Position numbers and translations under genes: made by a program
Shown: positions 58,645 to 64,000 of the stretch, in pieces
Position numbering within the stretch: the first letter of the stretch is position 1
Layout: every line of letters starts with the position of its first letter
The notes under the pieces: generated by a model
Seen by the model: only the letters and a program-made list of their open reading frames with translations
The model's database searches: none
What the model was told of the DNA's origin: nothing
NCBI RefSeq assembly: GCF_018596335.1
Contig: NZ_JAHEPS010000001.1
Coordinates: 434,001 to 498,000, forward strand
DNA from: Shewanella jiangmenensis
Lineage (GTDB): Bacteria; Pseudomonadota; Gammaproteobacteria; Enterobacterales; Shewanellaceae
Length of the DNA stretch: 64,000 nucleotides
Direction: 5' to 3'

Positions 58645-59709
58645 TTATGCGCCATGGCAGACTCCCTGACTTTGACTATCCATTTGACAGGGCCCTTGGC
58701 CGAATTGGGGCTGATACCTGGTCTGCCTTTGCAATAAAATCCACATCAGTCTGGCGAGTCTGCGTGCTGTGGCGACCACCGCCTTGTTTATCCCCCGCCG
58801 CGCCTTGATGGCCGAGACCCAACGGCTTAAGTCATCCTGCTTTTTGTGGGCATGACTGACCACAGTGCGGGCACCGTGGATAAGCTGTTTACGCAGATAG
58901 CCATCGCCGCGCTTGGTGATGTTGCCTAGGCGATTAGTGTTGCCGGAGGCGTATTGCCTCGGGGTCAACCCCAGCCACACGGGTAATTCATCGGCGCTGC
59001 TGAACGCCTGGCCCTTGTCGATACAGGCACTGAAGGCCGAGGCAATAATCGGCCCCACGCCTGGCAAGGACAGCAGAATTTGCGCGGCCTCGCTTTGGTC
59101 GTTGAGCTGCTTTATCAACCCCAGAATACGCCCAAGGCGCACATCAAACGCTGCCAGCTCATCAATCACATCGTTCAGCGTGAGCCGAAACAGCGGTGGT
59201 AAAGCCGGATTATCGAGCTGCTCAAGCAGTGCCCGGCGAAAGGTTTTCAGTGGCGAGTGGATAATCACGCCAAACTCCAGCAGCAAACTGCGGGTTTGAT
59301 TAACACAGGCGGTTCGCCCGGCAATCAGGCGGTCTCGCTGGCGATGCAGTGCCATGATACTTTGCTGGTTTTCAGTTTTTATCGGCACGAAGCGCATGCC
59401 CGGCCGCTGACTGGCCTCATAAATCGCCAGACAATCGTTTTTGTCATTCTTGTTGCCCCTGACAAACGGGGTCACATACTGCGCCGGGAGCAACTCCACC
59501 CGATGACCAGCCCGCACAAAACAACGGGCCCAGTAATGGGATGACATGCAGGCTTCCATCACCACATGGCAGGACTCAAGCTGAGGGATAAACTCAATAA
59601 ACTGCTGTCTGCTCAGGCGTTTGGAAAAGACCTTTTTACCCGTATCCGTCACACCGAGCACTTGAAAGACGCTCTTTGCCAGGTCGATTGAAACTGTGCT
59701 AGCTTTCAT
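58645..59709 (-). CDS. IS110 family transposase (DEDD)
   Basis: The 354-residue recombinase has the N-terminal RuvC-like DEDD domain: TVSIDLAKSVFQVLGV with the first Asp, CHVVMEACMSSHYWA with the Glu, and RGNKNDKNDCLAI with the later Asp pair. The C-terminal transposase_20 domain follows, with LLSLPGVGPIIASAF, WLGLTPRQYASGNTNRLGNI and KRGDGYLRKQLIHGA. The catalytic Ser of the family lies in this second domain. It appears intact. In this family the protein works with an element-encoded guide RNA to choose target and donor. The ATG is 78 bases inside the element's right end. Confidence 0.93.
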   Translation of the reverse strand: MKASTVSIDLAKSVFQVLGVTDTGKKVFSKRLSRQQFIEFIPQLESCHVVMEACMSSHYWARCFVRAGHRVELLPAQYVTPFVRGNKNDKNDCLAIYEASQRPGMRFVPIKTENQQSIMALHRQRDRLIAGRTACVNQTRSLLLEFGVIIHSPLKTFRRALLEQLDNPALPPLFRLTLNDVIDELAAFDVRLGRILGLIKQLNDQSEAAQILLSLPGVGPIIASAFSACIDKGQAFSSADELPVWLGLTPRQYASGNTNRLGNITKRGDGYLRKQLIHGARTVVSHAHKKQDDLSRWVSAIKARRGINKAVVATARRLARLMWILLQRQTRYQPQFGQGPCQMDSQSQGVCHGA

Positions 59710-60335
59710 GATGGACGCTCCTTTTCAACTGATTGTTTCAAAACCAGTTTGGCGCATTGACGCCGGATTAAGGAGCGTCCATCTCATCATCCACAGCGCG
59801 AGGGTAATCAGGCCGAGTTTGTGGCCTATCAAAAGAACGGGCAAATCTGGAACCTGCGCCACGAGTATGTGCACTACCTCGATGGCCGCTTTAATCTCTA
59901 CGGCGATTTTTGCAGCGCTCTGCACGACTCTCACAGCGCCCCCGAGTATTGCCCCGAGCCGTCACCGCCACTGCCCCATCTGGTGTGGTGGACCGAAGGC
60001 GTCGCCGAATATCTGGCCCTTGGCGATAACAACCCCAAGGCGCTGGCACTGGCCAAGGCTCCGGGCTATTCCCTGAGTGACATTTTTGATACCAGCTACG
60101 AGCACAACGGCGGCACCGACCGGGTGTATCGCTGGGGCTACCTTGCCGTGCGCTTTATGATGGAGCATCACAGAGAAAAAATTGATGCCATGCTTGCCTT
60201 GACCCGCAAGGGAGATTATTCGGGCTATCAGTCACTTGTACTAAGCTGGGGCACCCAGATGGATGATGAGTTTTCACTGTGGCTGAAAAAAATCACAAAA
60301 AATGTTGAGGCTGACGGAACTTCTTTGCAAAGCGC

Positions 60336-60457
60336 CAGTCAGAATTAATGAACCGAGTTTTTCATCGTTCATCATCCTCCCTTATTTGATGGTTTCTAGC
60401 GCAACCATCCCTTGTTGGAAAGACATTTTTCGGCTCCCATTGGGAGCCGTTTTTTTT
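60336..60457 (+). repeat. Copy 2 of the structured intergenic element with terminator
   Basis: It starts CAGTCAGAATTAATGAACCG, overlapping the stop of the collagenase-like frame, and contains CGTTCATCATCCTCCCTT and CTAGCGC. It ends in a terminator CGGCTCCCATTGGGAGCCG plus T8 (60431-60457). It is homologous to 55694-55847 but shorter. Confidence 0.5.
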
Positions 60458-60498
60458 GCCTGCCGCGCACCGCCCCATAAGCAAAAAGCCCCCAAAGC

Positions 60499-60518
60499 AA
60501 AAAACCTCCCGAAGGAGG
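60499..60518 (-). terminator. Terminator after pstS
   Basis: On the minus strand CCTCC-TTCG-GGAGG is followed by six T, about 35 bases beyond the pstS stop. Confidence 0.75.
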
Positions 60519-60550
60519 CTTTTCTGAGTCGAAGGTCGCTTAAGTCTGAA

Positions 60551-61525
60551 TTACAGGCGGATACCGGCTTTTTCCAGATCTTTGGCAATTACGCTGTTTG
60601 GCAGCGGAACATAACCGTCTTTCTCAACCACTTGCTGACCCTGCTTGGACAGGATAAAGCGGATGAATTCACGCTCCATCGGTGGCAGCTCTTTGTTTGG
60701 GTGCTTGTTCACATACACGTAGAGGTAACGTGACAGTGGGTAAGTTCCGTTGGCGGCGTTTTCGATGGTGGCTTCGATAAACTCATTGCCTTTCTTGGCG
60801 ATGGCTACGGCCTTCACGCCGGCAGTTTTGTAGCCGATACCTGAGTAACCAACGGCATTGAGTGACTGAGATACAGACTGCACTACAGAGGCGCTGCCTG
60901 GCTGCTCGTTCACGTTGGCCTTGAAGTCGCCTTTACACAGGGCGTGCTCTTTAAAGTAACCGTAGGTGCCGGATACTGAGTTACGGCCATACAGCTGCAC
61001 ATCTTTGGCAGCCCAGCTGGCATCGGTCAGCCCCAAGTCGCCCCAGCGCTGCACATCGTTGCCACCACACTTGTGGGTAGAAGAGAAGATACCGTCAACC
61101 TGCTCGGCAGTCAGCCCCTGGATTGGGTTGTCTTTGTGCACGAACACCGCCAGAGCATCAATCGCCACGCGGATAGCGGTTGGCTGGTAACCGTAGTGCT
61201 TCTCAAAGGCTTCCATTTCGTTAGGCTTCATCTTGCGGCTCATTGGGCCGAACTGAGAAGTGCCTTCGGTCAGGGCTGGTGGCGCAGTAGAAGAGCCGGC
61301 CGCCTGAATCTGAATATTGACGTTGGGGTAAATAGTTTTAAATTCTTCGGCCCACAGGGTCATCATGTTGGCGAGGGTATCTGAGCCAACAGAAGAGAGA
61401 TTGCCGGATACGCCACTGGTTTTCTCATAAGAAGCCAGGGCAGGATCCAGTGCGGCCGAAGCGGCTGCGGTGAATAAACCGGCGGCGGTCAGAGTCATGG
61501 CGCCAGCGAGTTGTTTCAGTTTCAT
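60551..61525 (-). CDS. pstS: Phosphate ABC transporter substrate-binding protein PstS
   Basis: The 324-residue protein has a signal peptide ([20 protein letters not shown], cut near ASAA) and a phosphate-binding fold with [49 protein letters not shown] and [17 protein letters not shown]. It is the PstS-like branch common in Shewanella and Vibrio. It binds phosphate in the periplasm for a PstCAB permease not in this window. GGAG at five bases sets the ATG; a longer upstream frame would run through the PHO boxes. It follows phoR but has its own Pho-regulated promoter. Confidence 0.92.
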   Translation of the reverse strand: MKLKQLAGAMTLTAAGLFTAAASAALDPALASYEKTSGVSGNLSSVGSDTLANMMTLWAEEFKTIYPNVNIQIQAAGSSTAPPALTEGTSQFGPMSRKMKPNEMEAFEKHYGYQPTAIRVAIDALAVFVHKDNPIQGLTAEQVDGIFSSTHKCGGNDVQRWGDLGLTDASWAAKDVQLYGRNSVSGTYGYFKEHALCKGDFKANVNEQPGSASVVQSVSQSLNAVGYSGIGYKTAGVKAVAIAKKGNEFIEATIENAANGTYPLSRYLYVYVNKHPNKELPPMEREFIRFILSKQGQQVVEKDGYVPLPNSVIAKDLEKAGIRL

Positions 61526-61581
61526 AATTGCTCCAGTGTTAAACCAGTTTTCGTAAGACGCAGCCAGTATCCACCGCCACA

Positions 61582-61621
61582 ATGACAAGTCTATGACTGT
61601 CGTGTGACACTTGCATGACAA
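61582..61621 (-). promoter_or_regulatory. Tandem PHO boxes upstream of pstS
   Basis: On the minus strand four seven-base half sites, TTGTCAT, GTGTCAC, CAGTCAT and TTGTCAT, start exactly 11 bases apart. This is the direct-repeat pattern bound by PhoB dimers. The run ends 57 bases before the pstS ATG. Confidence 0.85.
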
Positions 61622-61689
61622 AGGCTAACTTTGAGCAAAAAGATAGAATCATCTTATTTATCAAAAACAAAAACTGGTTTTAAAAAAAC

Positions 61690-61715
61690 AAAAAATAGGC
61701 ATACGCCTATTTTTT
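61690..61715. terminator. Terminator after phoR
   Basis: An 11-base stem AAAAAATAGGC / GCCTATTTTTT with an ATAC loop lies just beyond the phoR stop and separates phoBR from pstS. Confidence 0.88.
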
Positions 61716-61732
61716 AATGGTGATGCCCTGGT

Positions 61733-63025
61733 TTACTGCGCCAGCAAATGATGCGGGATCACAAAGCCGAAAATACTGCCCTTGCCAAGCTGACTGCTGA
61801 CATAGAGCTCGCTGTGGTGATGCGCCAGTGCATGCTTGACGATGGCAAGCCCAAGGCCGCTGCCGCCGGTGGCGCTGGAGCGGGAATTATCAACCCGGTA
61901 AAAGCGCTCGGTTAAGCGGCCAATGTGCTGCGGCGCAATGCCGACACCGTTATCCTCGACCTGAAAGCGGCCGCCGGTGGCGATTTTACGCCAGCTGATT
62001 TTGACCACGCCGCCGGGCGGCGTGTAGCGAATAGCGTTGGACACCAGATTGCTGCAGGCACTTCGAAGCAGCACTTCGTTGCCATGGGCATCAAGCTTGG
62101 GGTCAATATCAAACATCAGGGTGTATTGCCCCTGCGACAGCGCTTCAGCCTCATCTTTTACCGCCGCCATCAAAAGCTGCATATTTACCCTGTGCTCAAG
62201 GTTCACCTCGGTGGCATCTTCAATGCGCGACAGCGTCAGCAGCTGCTCCACCATCGACTGCATTCTGCGGGTTTGCTGCTGCATCAGCTGCAGCGGGCGG
62301 GCGTTGATGTCGTCAGGCTCGGCCATGCTCTGCATCATTTCAAGGTAGCCCTGCAGCACGGTCAGCGGCGTTTTAAGCTCATGGGAAACGTTGGCCACAA
62401 ACTCCTTGCGCATACCTTCAAGCTGACGAATGCGGGTAATGTCACGCACAATCAGCAGCATCTGCCTGTCACCGTATTTCATCAGCCTGAGTTCCAACAG
62501 GCGTTTATCGGAGACCGGCGACGCCAGCTCCAGCGGCTCGTGGAAATCCTGCGCCTTGAGGTAGGCGGCAAAGTCGGGGTGACGGATAAGGTTATCGATG
62601 CGCTGGCCGTTGTCCTGCGGCCACACCAGCCCGAGCATCAGCTGCGCCAGTTTATTGCACCAGAGAATGTTTTTGTCGGAATCGAGCACCACGGCGGCGT
62701 CGGGTAAGGCCTCAGCGCCCTGACGAAAGCGGCCCAGCAGGGTTGCCAGCTGCGACACCCGGCGACGGTTTTTGCCCTGCAGGCGGTAAATGCCGTTAAA
62801 AATGCCTTCCCAGCTGCCACTGCCCTGGGGCGGTGTCAGCCGGCGGTCGTGCCACAGCCAGTGAGTGAGACGACTGAGTTGCCGGTAGTGCCAAAGCAAC
62901 AGCAAAATGCAGCCCAGCAGCAGCGTCCATACCACTTCACCGACGATAAGGCCGACAACCAGCGCGATAAGCAGGTAAATCATCAACCTGGAAGCCAGGC
63001 GATATCCTGAATAAGAGTCGAACAT
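61733..63025 (-). CDS. phoR: Phosphate regulon sensor histidine kinase PhoR
   Basis: The protein has about 430 residues: one or two N-terminal helices (LMIYLLIALVVGLIVGEVVW and WTLLLGCILLLLWHY), the PhoR linker with WLWHDRRLTPPQGSGSWE, and a PAS domain (ALPDAAVVLDSDKNILWCN). The His kinase core follows: FVANVSHELKTPLTVLQGYL, the N box SNAIRYTPPGG, and GVGIAPQHIGRLTERFYRVD / GGSGLGLAIVKHAL. It senses phosphate status through the Pst system and phosphorylates PhoB. A start at 63073 (16 residues longer) is also open and has a comparable ribosome site. It is co-transcribed with phoB after a gap of 24-72 bases, depending on start. Confidence 0.94.
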   Translation of the reverse strand: MFDSYSGYRLASRLMIYLLIALVVGLIVGEVVWTLLLGCILLLLWHYRQLSRLTHWLWHDRRLTPPQGSGSWEGIFNGIYRLQGKNRRRVSQLATLLGRFRQGAEALPDAAVVLDSDKNILWCNKLAQLMLGLVWPQDNGQRIDNLIRHPDFAAYLKAQDFHEPLELASPVSDKRLLELRLMKYGDRQMLLIVRDITRIRQLEGMRKEFVANVSHELKTPLTVLQGYLEMMQSMAEPDDINARPLQLMQQQTRRMQSMVEQLLTLSRIEDATEVNLEHRVNMQLLMAAVKDEAEALSQGQYTLMFDIDPKLDAHGNEVLLRSACSNLVSNAIRYTPPGGVVKISWRKIATGGRFQVEDNGVGIAPQHIGRLTERFYRVDNSRSSATGGSGLGLAIVKHALAHHHSELYVSSQLGKGSIFGFVIPHHLLAQ

Positions 63026-63097
63026 AAGTATGTCCAGCGAGGGGAACACTTTGGAAGGCACAAGATAACCCATAGGTCAGCCTGTGCCTATCCCCGT

Positions 63098-63787
63098 CTA
63101 TCCCCGGGTGGAAAAACGATACCCGGCGCCGCGCACCGTTTGAATAAGCCGGTCGTGGCCAGAAGGCTCAACTGCCTTGCGAAGCCTGCGGATATGCACA
63201 TCCACGGTGCGGTCTTCAACATACACATTGGTGCCCCAGACGTTATCGAGCAGCTGCTCACGGCTGTATACCCGCTCGGGGTGAGTCATAAAGAAGTGCA
63301 GCAGGCGAAACTCGGTCGGGCCCATGTCGAGCACAGTGTCACCGGCACACACCCGGTGGCTGACGGGGTCCAGTGTCAGTCCCTGCACGTCGATGGTTTC
63401 CTCAAGGCGGGTTGGCGCGGCGCGGCGCAGCACCGCCTTGATGCGGGCCACCAGCTCCTTGGGTGAAAACGGCTTGGTGATATAGTCGTCGGCGCCCACT
63501 TCCAGGCCCTTGACCTTATCTTCCTCTTCGCCGCGGGCGGTGAGCATGATAAGCGGGATTTGGCGGGTGAATTCATCCTGTTTCAGGCGTTTGGCCAACT
63601 GAATGCCGCTTCCCCCCGGAAACATCCAATCCAGCAGGATCAAATCAGGATACGGCTCGCAGAGTTGCCCGAGGGCAGAGTCAAAATCTTCGGCAACCGT
63701 GGTACTGAAACCGTGCTGTTCCATCACGAAAGTCAGCATCTCGCGGATTGCCAACTCATCTTCAACAATCAAAATCCTTGCAGTCAT
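63098..63787 (-). CDS. phoB: Phosphate regulon response regulator PhoB
   Basis: The 229-residue OmpR/PhoB-type regulator has a receiver domain with phospho-acceptor Asp53 ([13 protein letters not shown]), the ITKPF Lys, and a winged helix DNA-binding domain ([20 protein letters not shown], then [10 protein letters not shown], then [12 protein letters not shown]). Phosphorylated PhoB activates the pho regulon, including the pstS promoter seen here. A PHO box lies about 40 bases upstream, so the gene is autoregulated. Confidence 0.96.
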   Translation of the reverse strand: MTARILIVEDELAIREMLTFVMEQHGFSTTVAEDFDSALGQLCEPYPDLILLDWMFPGGSGIQLAKRLKQDEFTRQIPLIMLTARGEEEDKVKGLEVGADDYITKPFSPKELVARIKAVLRRAAPTRLEETIDVQGLTLDPVSHRVCAGDTVLDMGPTEFRLLHFFMTHPERVYSREQLLDNVWGTNVYVEDRTVDVHIRRLRKAVEPSGHDRLIQTVRGAGYRFSTRG

Positions 63788-63827
63788 AAGCGGTTTTCTG
63801 TCAGTGAATGTCCACGATGGATATTAT

Positions 63828-63845
63828 TGGTCAGTTTTATGACAA
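63828..63845 (-). promoter_or_regulatory. PHO box upstream of phoB
   Basis: The minus strand reads TTGTCAT-AAAA-CTGACCA, two half sites 11 bases apart, about 40 bases before the phoB ATG. This fits autoregulation. Confidence 0.7.
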
Positions 63846-63928
63846 AAATATGATCCCGGCGCCAATCATGCCACAAAAGTGGCGAATTTGTCATAATCAA
63901 ACTAATTAACTAGCTGTTTATCAAAATG

Positions 63929-63956
63929 AAAAAAGGAGGCTCAGCCTCCTTTTTTA
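63929..63956. terminator. Terminator of the gene upstream of phoB
   Basis: A 12-base stem AAAAAAGGAGGC / GCCTCCTTTTTT with a TCA loop lies 20 bases beyond the stop of the partial gene at the window edge. Confidence 0.88.
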
Positions 63957-63975
63957 CCCAATAACCGACGGTTTA

Positions 63976-64000
63976 TCAGAACTTGTGTTCGATACCCACG
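63976..64000 (-). CDS. C-terminus of a probable outer-membrane porin, rest outside window
   Basis: The last seven sense codons and stop read VGIEHKF-stop. A terminal Phe with alternating hydrophobic residues is the assembly signal of outer-membrane beta barrels. Next to phoBR and pstS a phosphate-related porin is plausible, but only seven residues are visible. Confidence 0.5.

Larger units (their letters stand above)
58271..59787 (-). mobile_element. IS110-family (IS1111-type) insertion sequence
   Basis: An element of about 1.52 kb inserted in the collagenase-like gene. Ends carry ATGGACGCTCC: at 58273-58283 in direct orientation and at 59772-59782 as its complement, i.e. near-terminal inverted repeats as in the IS1111 group. 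Only CAT is shared by both flanks (58268-58270 and 59788-59790), so a target duplication is absent or at most three bases. The non-coding part is short upstream of the transposase (about 78 bases) and long downstream (about 374 bases), the layout expected for IS1111-type elements. A further copy of ATGGACGCTCC sits just before the transposase start (59704-59714). Confidence 0.85.
57914..60348 (+). pseudogene. Collagenase-like (M9) gene disrupted by an IS110-family element
   Basis: The left part (57914-58270) has a signal peptide (MRTLMLSLVAGSGLMTLPLQ) and the M9 pre-catalytic block SDNGGMYLEGH. The right part (59791-60348) resumes at PQREGNQAEFVAYQKNGQIW and includes the zinc motif HEYVH in LRHEYVHYLDGRFNL and WWTEGVAEYLALGDN. 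Removing 58271-59790 joins GAG-GGA-CAT to CCA-CAG in frame, giving an uninterrupted protein of about 304 residues. Most M9 collagenases are much longer, so the 3' end may also be lost; the stop lies inside a repeated element (60336-60457). With the insertion the left frame ends shortly after IAIRRMPCL and no active enzyme is expected. Confidence 0.85.

Overview
The window reads as chromosomal DNA of a marine or aquatic gammaproteobacterium, most likely Shewanella. Protein families, fairly high GC and gene order all point that way; no database search was possible. No rRNA, tRNA or CRISPR array was seen. The first 18 kb keeps the order known from the E. coli gshB-mltC region: yqgE-ruvX, a PilT-type ATPase locus (pilT-pilU here), yggS, proC, yggT, yggU, rdgB, hemW, yggN, yggL, trmB, mutY and yggX. 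A DUF4426 gene, a DUF885 metallopeptidase-like gene, a LysR regulator and a glutaminase (glsB) sit inside that order. An isolated promoter-terminator unit with two tiny reading frames lies at 11.3-11.6 kb.

From 18.0 to 22.2 kb the sequence becomes AT-rich and accessory. It has palindromes, a four-copy degenerate repeat, a possible uracil-DNA-glycosylase-like protein, a secreted Cys-rich protein, two membrane-associated unknowns, a HEPN/AbiU2-like gene broken by an in-frame TAA, and a 22-bp tandem repeat. From 22.3 to 36.1 kb is a mixed set: an alanine/glycine:cation symporter, a cytochrome b561-type protein, a membrane-anchored LuxR-type regulator, a photolyase-related gene coupled to an SDR, a LysR/SDR divergent pair, a polysaccharide pyruvyl transferase-like gene and a secD-secF pair. 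A chemoreceptor and a large TonB-dependent receptor follow, 36.5-41.7 kb. IS5-type terminal repeats without an element occur at 12.92 and 24.22 kb.

The 42-53 kb block is housekeeping: carA-carB, dapB, fklB, an M48 lipoprotein peptidase, dnaK and dnaJ, with two sigma-32 type promoters before dnaK. Next come a DMT-family transporter, a secreted protein built from GVGEV repeats, a small membrane protein and an M1 aminopeptidase. At 57.9-60.3 kb a collagenase-like (M9) gene is cut by an IS110-family element whose layout matches the IS1111 group. Its long non-coding end folds into a strong hairpin and is a good candidate for the guide RNA (seekRNA/bridge RNA) of this element; removing the element restores the collagenase frame exactly.

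The window ends with a phosphate-response locus on the minus strand: phoB-phoR, then a separately controlled pstS with four PHO half-sites at 11-bp spacing. A PHO box also precedes phoB, and the last bases encode the C-terminus of what looks like an outer-membrane barrel protein.
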